Source of the DNA: Streptomyces sp. NBC_00525
GTDB lineage: Bacteria > Actinomycetota > Actinomycetes > Streptomycetales > Streptomycetaceae
DNA: 64,000 nucleotides
Reading direction: 5' to 3'
Assembly: GCF_036346595.1 (NCBI RefSeq)
Contig: NZ_CP107834.1
Location: 124,001-188,000 of the forward strand
In this document: positions 16,289-25,551 of the stretch, piece by piece
Layout: every line of letters starts with the position of its first letter
Position numbering within the stretch: position 1 is the first letter of the stretch
Notes under the pieces: model-generated
The model's database searches: none
Seen by the model: the letters and a program-made list of their open reading frames with translations, nothing else
Told to the model about the DNA's origin: nothing
Made by a program: the position numbers and the translations under genes

Positions 16289-18288
16289 GCGACGGCGGTG
16301 ACGCAGACGACGTCCGGCGGAGCACGGTCCCCGCCCCGCGCGGTGCGGAACTTCCGCTGCCGCCCGCCGCCGTGCCGGGCGGCCCTCACGACGGTGATGA
16401 CGTCGCCGACGGCCTGGAGGAGGCGTACTGGTCCGTGTACGACGGCGCCGCGTCCCAGGCGACTGTCGGGCAGGTCCTCGCGCGGCTGCCACGGATCGTC
16501 CGGCAGATCGGCCGGCTGGCCTGGGCTGCGGACCGGGCCGCGACGCTCGCGGTGGTGATCCTGCAGCTGGCGTCGGCCGCGATGACGGCGTTCGGGCTCA
16601 TGGCGTCGGTCGCGGTCCTGCGGGAGCTGTTCGCCGAGGGGCCGACACCGGACCGGGTGCGGTCGGCCGTCCCCCAACTCCTCGTCGTGGTGGGCCTGCT
16701 GTCCGCGCGGGCGCTCCTGGAGGCGGGCGTGGCCGTCGCGCAGGCCAGGGTGACGCCGAAGATCCGGACCGCGTTGGAGTGCGAGTTCCTCACACTGACC
16801 GCCCATGTGCGGCTGGAGGTCGTCGACGACGCGGACTGGCACGACGAGGCATACCGGGCCAACGACCGCGGCCTGTTCTACGCCCGACAGATCGTGGGGC
16901 AGGTCGTCTCCCTGGCTGCGGCGCTGCTCGGGCTCGTGGGCACCGCCGGGGTTCTGGGTGTCCTCCACCCGGCCCTGCTGCCTCTGCTCCTGCTGTCCGT
17001 GCTGCCGGTCGGCGCCGCCGCCGTTCGTACCGCTCGGGCCCGCTTCCACAGTTTCAAGCGGTGGAACACCCTGCAGCGCAGGGTGCGGGTCTTCTCCTGG
17101 CTGCTGCTGGAAAGGGATGCTGCCGCCGAGCTCCGCTCCGATACGGCCCAGGGTGCGCTGCTGGAGGAGCACCGGAGGCTGACGAGCCGGATCGCCGAGG
17201 AGGACACCCGCCTGGGCGTGAGCTCGGCCGGGCTGACGCTGGTGGGGCGGGCTGTCGGCGGGGTCGGCACCGGTATCACCTACACGGCGCTCGGCGCCAT
17301 GCTGATCGCGGGCTGGCTGCCCCTGGCCGCCGGCGCGGGCGCGGTCCTCGCCATCCAGACGGCCCAGTCCTCGCTGACCCGGCTCGTCGACGTATCGCAC
17401 CTGGTCTACGAGCACGCCATGTGGGTGGACGACCTCCTCGCCTTCCAGGAACGCTGCCGCACCCTCCAACCACGCCGCAGCGGGCTGCCCGCGCCAAAGG
17501 CGGTGAAGACCATCACCCTGGACGACGTGTCCTTCACCTATCCGGGCAAGGACACCCCGGCGCTCAACGGCATCTCCATGACCTTGCACGCCGGTCAGAC
17601 GGTGGCGTTCGTCGGCGTCAACGGCTCCGGCAAGTCCACCTGTGCCCGCCTGCTCGCCGGACTGTACGAGCCCCGCGACGAGGGCGCGGTCCGCTGGGAC
17701 GGCGTGGACGTGCTCGACATGGACGCCGAGTCATTGCAGGCCCGGGTGGGCTGCGTGCTCCAGGACCCGGTGCGCTTCCCGTTCAGCGCGCTGGCCAATC
17801 TGACGGTCTCCCGAGGCACCCTCACCCGGGCCGACCCGCAACGGGCCCTGGACGCCGCGCGGGCCTCCGGCGCCGAGCAGGTCATCGCCGGACTTCCCGG
17901 CCGGTGGGAGGCGCTGCTGTCCAAGCGGTTCCGCGGCGGGCAGGAACTGTCCGCCGGACAGTGGGCGAAGGTCGCCGTCGCGCGCGGCCTGTACAAGGAC
18001 GCCCCGGTCCTGCTGCTGGACGAACCGACCGCGAGCATGGACCCCCGGGCCGAGCATGCCGTGTACGAGTCGGTCCTGCGGGACAGCCCGCGCCCCGATC
18101 GGATCACGGTGTTGATCTCGCATCGTCTGGCCAGCGTCGTCGCCTGCGACCGTATCTTCGTCTTCGACGGCGGCCGCATCATCGAGAGCGGCACGCACCA
18201 GGAGTTGATGGACTTCGGTGGCGAGTACGCCGCCATGTTCACCCTCCAGGCCGACGGCTACCGCGCCGAGGCAGGGGAGGCGGCGTGA
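16285..18288 (+). CDS. ABC exporter, fused membrane and ATPase domains
   Basis: A 667-residue half-transporter. After a ~70-residue hydrophilic N-terminus come six predicted membrane helices (residues ~80-390), then the ATPase domain: Walker A GVNGSGKST from Gly444, signature 'LSAGQWAKVAVARGLY' (ABC motif altered to LSAGQ), Walker B 'VLLLDEPTASMD' and switch His in 'LISHR'. It acts as a dimer exporting a small molecule or peptide. It lies between two tiny genes, both overlapping it, in the same operon as kinase, NUDIX and methyltransferase genes, so it probably exports their product or confers self-protection. Confidence 0.88.
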   Translation: MSDGGDADDVRRSTVPAPRGAELPLPPAAVPGGPHDGDDVADGLEEAYWSVYDGAASQATVGQVLARLPRIVRQIGRLAWAADRAATLAVVILQLASAAMTAFGLMASVAVLRELFAEGPTPDRVRSAVPQLLVVVGLLSARALLEAGVAVAQARVTPKIRTALECEFLTLTAHVRLEVVDDADWHDEAYRANDRGLFYARQIVGQVVSLAAALLGLVGTAGVLGVLHPALLPLLLLSVLPVGAAAVRTARARFHSFKRWNTLQRRVRVFSWLLLERDAAAELRSDTAQGALLEEHRRLTSRIAEEDTRLGVSSAGLTLVGRAVGGVGTGITYTALGAMLIAGWLPLAAGAGAVLAIQTAQSSLTRLVDVSHLVYEHAMWVDDLLAFQERCRTLQPRRSGLPAPKAVKTITLDDVSFTYPGKDTPALNGISMTLHAGQTVAFVGVNGSGKSTCARLLAGLYEPRDEGAVRWDGVDVLDMDAESLQARVGCVLQDPVRFPFSALANLTVSRGTLTRADPQRALDAARASGAEQVIAGLPGRWEALLSKRFRGGQELSAGQWAKVAVARGLYKDAPVLLLDEPTASMDPRAEHAVYESVLRDSPRPDRITVLISHRLASVVACDRIFVFDGGRIIESGTHQELMDFGGEYAAMFTLQADGYRAEAGEAA

Positions 18289-18440
18289 TGCGCGACCACG
18301 TACACCGGGGCGGTGTTCCACGCCGCAGGATCGGGGTAGACCCGGCGCCGGGCGGGGCGCAGCCCTTCGCGGCGCTCGGCCTCGGCTGCCGGCCGGTGCG
18401 TCCGGTTCGGCCGGACGGCCGGTCGGGGGTACGGCGATGA
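18288..18440 (+). CDS. 50-residue peptide gene coupled to both neighbours
   Basis: The ATG overlaps the ABC transporter stop (TGATG), and the TGA overlaps the kinase ATG (ATGA), so it forms a translational bridge between two well-supported genes. The product starts MRDHVHRGGVPRRR and contains 'PFAALGLGCRPVRPVRPDGR' with a single Cys and repeated R-P-V. There is no family match I know. It may be a peptide substrate of the cluster or just a coupling ORF; conservation would decide. Confidence 0.5.
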   Translation: MRDHVHRGGVPRRRIGVDPAPGGAQPFAALGLGCRPVRPVRPDGRSGVRR

Positions 18441-19474
18441 GCAACGCCGAACCGGATGTGAGGGTCGTGGCGAGGATCTTGCCGCTGTGCTACCGGATCA
18501 TCCCGACCGCGGTCGACGAGGGCCCTGCGGGTACCGCGACCCGCAATTTCGTGGCCCGGGACGGCGACGGCGGCCGGTGGTTCGTGAAGGGTTACCCGGC
18601 GGGCACCGATCTGGACGCGGAGCGGCGGGCGTTGGAGCTCGGCCGGTTCGCGCGGCGCGGCCGTATTCCGGTGCCGGTGGTACGGCGTGCCCTGGACGGG
18701 GATCTGATCGCGGCCGCCGACGGGATGGCGGTGTCGGTCGCGGCGTTCGTCGAGAACGCGGAGACGGCGGAGGGCGGTCTGCGCGGCGACCGTTGGGCTG
18801 CGGTGGGCGAGGTGGTCGGACGTCTGCACCGGACCCTGGCCCGGCACCCGGCCGGGCCTCCGCGCCGGGTGCCGGGCCGGGAGGTCTGCGATGTGCAGCG
18901 GGCTCGGCAGCGCCTGGAGCGGCTGCTCGCCCGCCTCACCAGGAATCGGCCTGTGTCGGGGTTTCCCTCCTGGGCGCGGGAGATCGCCGCACAGCGGCTC
19001 GACGCCTTACCTGCCGTGGCCGCCATGGTCGGGGAGCTTCCGGCGTCCTTGACCGTGCAGACCGTCCACGGCGATCTCGCCTCGCCCAATCTCCTCCTGC
19101 GCGGGCAGAAGGTGGCGGCACTGATCGACTTCCGGCCGCCCGGCCACCGCAGCCCCGCCTGGGAACTCGGACGGATCGCTCTCGATCCGCGCACGGTCCT
19201 CGCAGCACCGGACTGGCCCACCGGCCTGGCCGCGACGATCGTTGCCTACCGGGCGGCCAACCCGGAGCTGCCCGCCGACGAGCTGCTTGCCGTACCCCGG
19301 ATCGCCGCCGGGTATCTGGCCTGCTCGGCGTATCCCCTGTCCGAGGCCGTCGACGCCCCGGACGGACTCACCGCGGAACTTGAGGCGTACGGCCGCAACC
19401 GACATGCGGCCATGAACGAGTTGCGCGACCGCCTGACGGAGGCCGAGGAGCTGCTGCGTGACCGCCTCCTTTGA
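18437..19474 (+). CDS. APH-fold phosphotransferase of the gene train
   Basis: A 345-residue cytosolic kinase-like protein. The catalytic loop HGDLASPN starts at His211, and the following 'VAALIDFRPPGHRSPAWEL' supplies the metal-binding Asp, so the APH active site is intact. An N-terminal ATP-binding half has 'WFVKGYPAG' with the conserved Lys. The ATG overlaps the small ORF before it. Beside an exporter, NUDIX proteins and methyltransferases, it probably phosphorylates a pathway intermediate or the exported compound (inference). Confidence 0.82.
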   Translation: MSNAEPDVRVVARILPLCYRIIPTAVDEGPAGTATRNFVARDGDGGRWFVKGYPAGTDLDAERRALELGRFARRGRIPVPVVRRALDGDLIAAADGMAVSVAAFVENAETAEGGLRGDRWAAVGEVVGRLHRTLARHPAGPPRRVPGREVCDVQRARQRLERLLARLTRNRPVSGFPSWAREIAAQRLDALPAVAAMVGELPASLTVQTVHGDLASPNLLLRGQKVAALIDFRPPGHRSPAWELGRIALDPRTVLAAPDWPTGLAATIVAYRAANPELPADELLAVPRIAAGYLACSAYPLSEAVDAPDGLTAELEAYGRNRHAAMNELRDRLTEAEELLRDRLL

Positions 19475-19687
19475 CTCCTCGCCCTCCCCCGGCGGCCGGC
19501 CAGCGCGTCCGCGAGCCGCACACCCATGGCTGTGTCCGAGCCCGCGCCACCGGGGGGGCGCACGGCACGACCGCGACTCGGAAGGATTCCCGTAAGCCCG
19601 GACTCGGGCCTGTCCCGTACGCCACGATGCATGCCGCCCGTCCCGCACCACGCCCAGGCCCTGCCCCGTACTTCCCGAGGTGATCAC

Positions 19688-21184
19688 ATGCCGCCTTCCC
19701 GCCCCCACATCCGCGCTACCGCCGAGACCTATCTCGCCCGGCACACCGGGGAACTCGACGCGTTGAACGGCCTGTTCGCCATGCTCGACGCTCCCGGCGA
19801 GCCGTCCAGCCGCGCCACGCTGCCCGCGCACGTCACCTGCGGCGCGGTGGTCATCGACCGCGAGCGCCGCGTGCTGCACATCCGCCACCCCGCGACCGGA
19901 CTGCTCGTCATCCCGGGCGGTCATGTGGAAGCGGGTGACCGTACGCTGCTCGCCGCAGCCCTGCGGGAAGTGTTCGAAAAGGCCGGTATCCGTCCCGGCG
20001 ATCTCTGCCTGACCCCCCAGTTCCTCGACGCGCCGATCGACGTGGAGCTGCACGACATCGGCCCCGCTCCGGCTAATCCGGCCAATCCGGCCAATCCGGC
20101 CAATGGCGAACCCGCCCACCAGCACGTCGATTTCCGCTTCGTCCTCTACCTCGCCGCCGCGCAGCCACCGGCGCCGGCACGGCGGAACGCGGAAACCGCC
20201 GACGCCCGGTGGCTCCCGTTCGCCGATGTACGCTCCCCCACGCTGCGGGCCAAACTCCTGGACGCCGAGACTGACGGCCTCGACGGACAGCCCGAGCCCG
20301 TCAACGCCGGCGCCTTGATCCACAACGGAGCCGGCCGGTACCTGCTCCATCTGCGCGATGACCGGGACGGCATCTGGGAGCCGTGGACGCTCGCCCTGCT
20401 AGGTGGTGGACGTGAACCGGGAGACTCCAGTCTGGAAGCGACGTTACGCCGCGAGCTCGCCGAGGAAGCGCCCGGCCTGCGACCGGTCGGTTTGACGCCG
20501 TACGCCGTGGAGGAGGCCACCGGCGTCGACGGCCTGTCGGTGTCCCTCCAGGTCTTCGCGGGTTCCTGGAACGGGGACCCGGAGGCGGTGGACCTCCGCG
20601 AAGGTGTCCTGCTGAAGTGGTTCGCCGTCGACGCCCTCGACCGGCTCCGGCTCAGCCCCGGGCTCGGAGATCTGATCCGCCGGCACGCGGCCGAACACCC
20701 CCTCGGGGGACAGCAGCGTCCGGTGCCCGGCGGGGCTCCGGCCGGGACCGTGCTGCACGTCGTCGGCGTCCACCTCTACCTGGAGCACGAGGGCAGGGTC
20801 CTGCTGGGGCTGCGGCATCCGGACTCGGCGTACGCGGGCGAACTGTGGCACACACTGGCCGGACACCTGGAGGCGGAGGCGGCGACCGCCGGTCTGGCCC
20901 GCGAGGCGTTCGAGGAGGCCGGGCTGGTCATCGATCCGGCCGATCTCGAACTCGTCCACACCGTGCACACGGTGGACCGGCCCGGTGCCCGGCCCAGAAT
21001 CCAGCTCTTCTTCCGCCCCCGTCACTGGGAGGGCACGCCCGAGGTACGCGAACCCGACCGGTGTCTCGCCTGGGAGTGGTGGGATGCGAAGGATCTGCCG
21101 GAGCCGATCGTCCCCTACACCCGTGTCGCGATCGAGGGCATCCGGGCGGGCCGTTCCTACAGCGAGCTGGGGTGGGAGCGCTGA
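19688..21184 (+). CDS. Triple-NUDIX-domain protein
   Basis: A 498-residue protein built of three NUDIX folds. Box 1 (near residue 78) is 'GGHVEAGDRTLLAAALREVF' followed by EKAG, so one of the paired glutamates is Lys. Box 2 is 'GGGREPGDSSLEATLRREL' followed by AEEAPG. Box 3 is 'AGHLEAEAATAGLAREAFEE' followed by AG and looks complete. Domains 2 and 3 should bind Mg2+ and hydrolyse nucleoside-diphosphate-linked compounds; domain 1 may only bind. The start ATG follows GAGGTGATCAC. A linker encoded by four 9-bp repeats joins domain parts. Three NUDIX domains in one chain is unusual. Confidence 0.82.
   Translation: MPPSRPHIRATAETYLARHTGELDALNGLFAMLDAPGEPSSRATLPAHVTCGAVVIDRERRVLHIRHPATGLLVIPGGHVEAGDRTLLAAALREVFEKAGIRPGDLCLTPQFLDAPIDVELHDIGPAPANPANPANPANGEPAHQHVDFRFVLYLAAAQPPAPARRNAETADARWLPFADVRSPTLRAKLLDAETDGLDGQPEPVNAGALIHNGAGRYLLHLRDDRDGIWEPWTLALLGGGREPGDSSLEATLRRELAEEAPGLRPVGLTPYAVEEATGVDGLSVSLQVFAGSWNGDPEAVDLREGVLLKWFAVDALDRLRLSPGLGDLIRRHAAEHPLGGQQRPVPGGAPAGTVLHVVGVHLYLEHEGRVLLGLRHPDSAYAGELWHTLAGHLEAEAATAGLAREAFEEAGLVIDPADLELVHTVHTVDRPGARPRIQLFFRPRHWEGTPEVREPDRCLAWEWWDAKDLPEPIVPYTRVAIEGIRAGRSYSELGWER
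20069..20104 (+). repeat. Four 9-bp tandem repeats inside the triple-NUDIX gene
   Basis: CCGGCYAAT is repeated four times, encoding Pro-Ala-Asn units (PANPANPANPAN). As 9 is a multiple of three, gain or loss of units keeps the frame. It forms a flexible loop in the first NUDIX domain region and may vary between strains. Confidence 0.8.
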
Positions 21185-21331
21185 GCGGCTTCACGGCGGT
21201 CGGTGCCGCCGGCGCCGCCCCTTCGCGTGGCGCGCGGGGCCGTCTGCCGCAGGCGCCGGAAGGCCGCTGTCCGACCGTCATGCACGCGGCGTCGATGCCC
21301 TGTTGTCCACCATGGCAAGAGGAGGGCTGCC

Positions 21332-22583
21332 ATGTCCGCTGACCTGTCTGTCACGACAGGTGCCCGCCGCGCCGCGATGGTGGAGCGTCTTGAGGCCGGG
21401 GGCGTGCTGACCGATGCCCGGCTGCGCGAAGCGCTGCTGTCGGTGCCGCGGGAGGTGCTGCTTCCCCACGCGTACGTACGGGTGAGCGATCCGGGCGTCG
21501 AGCCGATCGCGTGGCGCCTGCTCGACGGCGCGCATCCGGACGACCGGGCCGAGTGGCTCGACCTGATCCACAGCGGTGAGTCGGTCCTGCTCCAGCGCGA
21601 CGGGGAACGGCTCGATGCGCTCGGACGCGGGCCGGTGACCGGCGGGCACATGACGTCGATGTCGACCTACGGCCGGGCCACCGTCGACGCTCTCCAGACG
21701 CTGCGGCTGGGTCCGGGGCAGCGGTACCTGGAGCTCGGGCCCGGCCCAGGGGTATCCCTCGCGCTCGCCGCCGCCGTCACCGGCCCCCACCTCGCCGCCG
21801 GCGTCGAACGGGACGGTCATATGGCTGCCTTCGCCCGGCGCAACCTCGACCGGCTCGGTTCGGGCGCGACGGTCGTGGCGGGGGACGCTCTCGACGGGCA
21901 CCCGGCAGGCGGACCGTTCGACCGTATCCACTCCGGCATCGGCGTGCCGTGCGTCCCGCCGGCGTGGGTGGAGCAACTCGCGCCCGGCGGACGGCTGCTG
22001 ACGACGCTCACCACCCGTACCCCGAGCTGGCCCGGAGAGCTCCTGGCCACCCGTACCCGCGCCGGCGAGATCGAGGCCGTGCTACGAGGCCGGCCGCGCG
22101 GATACCGGCCCATGCTCGGCTACCGGTGGCTCGACGCCGTACCGATGCGGTCCCGGATCAAGGCCGACCCCGGTGTACCGCGCCCGACCCGGCTCGCGCC
22201 GCCACCGGACGACGCGTACGGCTTCTGGCTCGCCGCCGCGTACCTGGCCCCCGGGCTCGTCCGCGACTTCCAGGCCGAGACGATGACGATCGCCGCCCCC
22301 TGGCGACGAGTCCTGGGCGGTCGCCGGCCCCGGCGGGACGACCGTACACGTCCACGGGCCACGGGACGTATGGGCCGAGCTCGAGGACGTGCACGCCCGC
22401 TGGGTCCTGGCCGGACAGCCCGACACGTACCGGGTGGCCGTACCGGAAGACGACGGGCCGCAGTACGTCGCCTCCGGCAGCGATCCGCGCGCCCTGACAT
22501 GGGTGCTGCCTCCGCTCACGCCGGTGTCCCAGCGCCCTTCCACCCCTGCCCGACCGAACACCGCACGGAGAGAAACCCTGTGA
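21332..22583 (+). pseudogene. PCMT-like SAM methyltransferase, frameshifted near base 22300
   Basis: It starts at ATG 21332 behind GGAGG. The first ~320 residues read as a protein-L-isoaspartate-type methyltransferase ('GGHMTSMSTYGRATVDALQT', SAM motif 'YLELGPGPGVSLALAAA', 'IHSGIGVPCVPPAWVEQLAP'). At the C-run before 22301 the sense continues in another frame: 'GDESWAVAGPGGTTVHVHG' then 'WAELEDVHARWVLAGQPDTY', ending at TGA 22583, which overlaps the next gene's GTG. A single base gain (or sequencing error) therefore breaks the gene and makes its N-terminus read through into the next methyltransferase. Homologues methylate RiPP or isoaspartyl carboxylates. Confidence 0.72.
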
Positions 22584-23392
22584 GCCTCTTCCACGCCACG
22601 GCGGACGCCTACGAGCGTCACCGCCCCGGCCTCCCCGACGCAGTCGTCCACCTGCTCGCCGCCGCGCTGCGCGGCATCCGCCGTCCGGCTCTGCTCGATC
22701 TGGGTACCGGGACCGGCCAGGTGCCGGCCGCCCTGCTGCCCGTCCTGCCGCAACTCGCCCGTCTGGACCTGGTGGACGCCGACCGGGACATGCTGCGGCG
22801 CGCCGATCTCGCGCTCCGCCCTCTTCTCGCGGGCCGGACCGCCACCTTCCATCCCGTACGGGCCGAGGAGTTCACCGCGCCCGGAACGGGCTACCGAGCC
22901 GATCTGGTCACCTGCGCGCGAGCCTTCCACTGGATGGACCGCCCGGCCGTCCTGGCCATGGCCGACCGCGTCACCTCCCCCGGCGCAACCCTGGCGATCA
23001 TGGGCGACGGCAGCCTCTGGACCCACCCGGCGCCGTGGACCGCCGCGCTGCGCGAGCTGATCCAGTCCCATCTCGGCGCCGAGCGCCGTGCCGGAACCAC
23101 CGGGGCCTACGTGGAGCCGGGCCGCCGGTACGAAGACGACCTGGCCGACTCCCCGTTCAGCGACATCGAGGAGCACCACTTCCCGCTGCGCCGCGTGTGG
23201 ACCCCGGACAAGGTGGTCGGCTACCTGCGCAGCACCAGCTTCGCCCGCCCCGGCCTCTTCGGCGACCGGCATCCCCAATTCGAGGCCGAGGCCCTGGCCC
23301 TGCTGGAGCGGCACGCGGCACAGGAGGACGGGCTCGTCGAGGAATCGGTGTTCGACGTCCTGCTCGCCCGCCGGCCGGGAGGTGCCCGGTGA
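22580..23392 (+). CDS. Class I methyltransferase (UbiE-like)
   Basis: A 270-residue protein. SAM motif I is 'LLDLGTGTGQVPAALLP', and 'CARAFHWMDRPAVL' is the post-motif typical of the UbiE/trans-aconitate methyltransferase group. GTG 22580 overlaps the stop of the preceding methyltransferase frame (GTGA), with GGAGAGAAA upstream; its own stop overlaps the next gene's GTG. This position makes it an operon member. The substrate is unknown. Confidence 0.82.
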   Translation: MSLFHATADAYERHRPGLPDAVVHLLAAALRGIRRPALLDLGTGTGQVPAALLPVLPQLARLDLVDADRDMLRRADLALRPLLAGRTATFHPVRAEEFTAPGTGYRADLVTCARAFHWMDRPAVLAMADRVTSPGATLAIMGDGSLWTHPAPWTAALRELIQSHLGAERRAGTTGAYVEPGRRYEDDLADSPFSDIEEHHFPLRRVWTPDKVVGYLRSTSFARPGLFGDRHPQFEAEALALLERHAAQEDGLVEESVFDVLLARRPGGAR

Positions 23393-24774
23393 GCGGCGGC
23401 GAGCGGCATACGGTGCCGGTGGACGTGCACCTGATCGCCGTCCGCGAGGGGGAGAAGGGGCCGGAGGTGCTGCTGTCGCGGCGGGCCGGCACCGTCTATG
23501 CGGCGGGACACTGGCACTTCCCGTCCGGGCACGTCGACGGGCCCTTCGAGGACGTCGTCACCGCGCTCGTGCGCGAGACGTACGAGGAGACGGGCCTGGT
23601 GGTGGAGCCGGGCGACGTACGTGCCGCGGTCACCGTCCATCAGCGGGCGCCGGGCGGGAACGCGCGGGTCGGGTTCTTCTTCGAGGTCCGCCGCTGGTCC
23701 GGGACGCCGGACGTCAGGGAGCCCGAGGTGTGCGACGCCATGGACTGGTTCGCGCTCGACGCCCTGCCGGAGCCCATGATCGCCTACTGCCGCGCGGGGC
23801 TGAACGCGTACCGGGCCGATGTCCCCCTAGCACTCCACTTCCAGGAGCCGGGCGATCCGATCGGGCACGACCCGGCCGTCGACCGGCTCCACCTCGTGCC
23901 CGCCCCGGACGGCGGTGGGCCGCGTCCCTGTCTTGGGGTACGGGAGTTCACCGAGCGGGCGGTCGGCCGGATCACCGCCTGGACGGACGTGTCCTGGGCC
24001 AGGACCGCCGGCCGGGTGTGGCGCGCGCAGAACGCCTCGGGCGGGGTGTGGTTCGTCAAGATCCACCAGAACGACCGCTTCCACGGCCGGGAGGCCGGGG
24101 CCCTGCGCGCCTGGGTGCCGGGGCTCGGGGGCGCAGGGCCCCGACTGGTGGCGGCCGACGCGACGCTACGGGCGATCGTCCTGACCGCCGTCGAGGGCCA
24201 CCCGCTGCACGGGATGGTGCTGCCGCCGGACGAGGAGCGGCGGGTGTTCCGGGCGATCGGGGAGCTCACGGCCCGCGTTCACGCGAGCCCCCTGCCGGCG
24301 GCGGCGCCCAGGACGGCGCCGGTCGTCCCGTACGCGAAACTGGACCGGCACCTGGAAAGGGCGCGGGCGCAGCTACGGCCGGGTGACGAGGAGTTCGTAC
24401 GGTCGGTCGTGAACGGTGCCGTACGGCTGCCTGCGGTCGAAGCGGTGGCGACCCACGGCGATCTGCAGCTCCGCAACCTGCTCCGGGCCGGTGACGGCAC
24501 CCTTCGGATCATCGACTTCGAGCGCAGCGAACCCCAGTCCGCCGTCCGGGATCTGGTCCGTCTCCTCGACTGCTTCGACGGCCGGGCAGACCTCTACGAG
24601 TCGTTCTTCGACGGGTACGGGCGGCGGCTCACTGAGGCGGAAGAGGCGCGCCTGCGGGTGGAGGCGGTCCTGGACGCGGTGTCCGGCATCGGCTTCGGGA
24701 GCAGGACCGGCGATCCGGAACTGGTCGAACGGGGGCGCCGCACCCTGGTGCGCTGCCGCGCCGGCGCGGGATAG
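23389..24774 (+). CDS. NUDIX-APH fusion protein
   Basis: A 461-residue bifunctional protein. Residues ~1-140 form a NUDIX domain whose box 'GHVDGPFEDVVTALVRETYE' followed by ETG is complete. Residues ~200-460 are an APH-fold kinase with HGDLQLRN at His356 and 'LRIIDFERSEPQSAV'. GTG 23389 overlaps the preceding gene's stop. Fusion of a diphosphate hydrolase with a small-molecule kinase implies successive steps on one compound or a salvage/proofreading pair; this combination also occurs as separate genes in this operon. The substrate is not predictable. Confidence 0.83.
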   Translation: MSGGERHTVPVDVHLIAVREGEKGPEVLLSRRAGTVYAAGHWHFPSGHVDGPFEDVVTALVRETYEETGLVVEPGDVRAAVTVHQRAPGGNARVGFFFEVRRWSGTPDVREPEVCDAMDWFALDALPEPMIAYCRAGLNAYRADVPLALHFQEPGDPIGHDPAVDRLHLVPAPDGGGPRPCLGVREFTERAVGRITAWTDVSWARTAGRVWRAQNASGGVWFVKIHQNDRFHGREAGALRAWVPGLGGAGPRLVAADATLRAIVLTAVEGHPLHGMVLPPDEERRVFRAIGELTARVHASPLPAAAPRTAPVVPYAKLDRHLERARAQLRPGDEEFVRSVVNGAVRLPAVEAVATHGDLQLRNLLRAGDGTLRIIDFERSEPQSAVRDLVRLLDCFDGRADLYESFFDGYGRRLTEAEEARLRVEAVLDAVSGIGFGSRTGDPELVERGRRTLVRCRAGAG

Positions 24775-24847
24775 CGGCCTACGTCGGCGCCCGGCATTGC
24801 GGGACCGGACCGCCCGGTCCACTCACACACGCCAAGGAGGCAGCTTG

Positions 24848-25477
24848 ATGATCAAGGCAGCAGTACCAGGGCGGGACGACGGCCGTTCCCTGCCCGCCGC
24901 GTACTGGCAGCCGCTCTGGGCAGGCGGCCGACGCTACCGGCCGGTGTGCACGGCCGAGAAGCGGCTGATGGCCGAGCACCTCGCCCCCGGAAACGGCCGC
25001 CTTGCCCTCGACGTCGGCAGCGGCGACGGCGCCCTGGCCCGCCACCTCCACCACGGGCTCGGCTACCGCACGACCGGCGTCGACTGTTCCCCCAGCGCGG
25101 TCGAAATCGCCGCCGCCCACGACATCGCCCCTGGGCCCATGTCCGGCCCAGGCGACGGGCCGACCTGGCAGTGCCTGGACGTCACCACCGCCGGCCTCGC
25201 CGCCCTTGCGCACCCCGCCTACGCCCTCATCACCTGTCGCCTGGTCTACCGATGGGTCGACGACAAACCGGCCTTCCTCGACCAGGTCCGGCGCATCCTC
25301 GCGCCCGGCGGAGTGCTCTGGGTCGTCACCGAGATCGCCGGCCGCCGCACGACCACCGACCCGGCCCTCCAGCACCTCGGGATCTCCCCCGTGGACGCCG
25401 AACTGCTCACGGCTGGCTGGTCCTGCGTACGGACCGCCGATCTCGACGTCCTGCGCGGCTACGCCCTGCGACCCTGA
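24848..25477 (+). CDS. Class I SAM-dependent methyltransferase
   Basis: A 209-residue methyltransferase. Motif I is 'ALDVGSGDGALARHL', with 'TTGVDCSPSAVEIAA' as motif II and 'VRRILAPGGVLWVV' as motif III. The ATG has a near-perfect AAGGAGG upstream. It follows the NUDIX-APH fusion by 73 bp in the same direction and is probably part of the same transcription unit. The substrate is unknown. Confidence 0.82.
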   Translation: MIKAAVPGRDDGRSLPAAYWQPLWAGGRRYRPVCTAEKRLMAEHLAPGNGRLALDVGSGDGALARHLHHGLGYRTTGVDCSPSAVEIAAAHDIAPGPMSGPGDGPTWQCLDVTTAGLAALAHPAYALITCRLVYRWVDDKPAFLDQVRRILAPGGVLWVVTEIAGRRTTTDPALQHLGISPVDAELLTAGWSCVRTADLDVLRGYALRP

Positions 25478-25503
25478 CCCCCGTAACCAGAAGGAAGCAC
25501 CCG

Positions 25504-25551
25504 GTGCCTGACATCGAGAACCGCACCTCCCGGCGATCGGAGACGAGATGA
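25504..25551 (+). CDS. 15-codon ORF coupled to the double-NUDIX gene
   Basis: GTG at 25504 is preceded by AAGGAAG and the ORF ends in TGA overlapping the ATG of the NUDIX gene (ATGA). The peptide is MPDIENRTSRRSETR. The NUDIX gene itself has no good Shine-Dalgarno outside this ORF, so the short frame may serve translational coupling. It is too short for family assignment. Confidence 0.4.
   Translation: MPDIENRTSRRSETR

Noticed and set aside
21203..23392. Natural fusion of two methyltransferases
   Set aside because: The linker region is Arg-rich nonsense, while the expected C-terminus and an overlapping stop are found in another frame; a frameshift explains it better.
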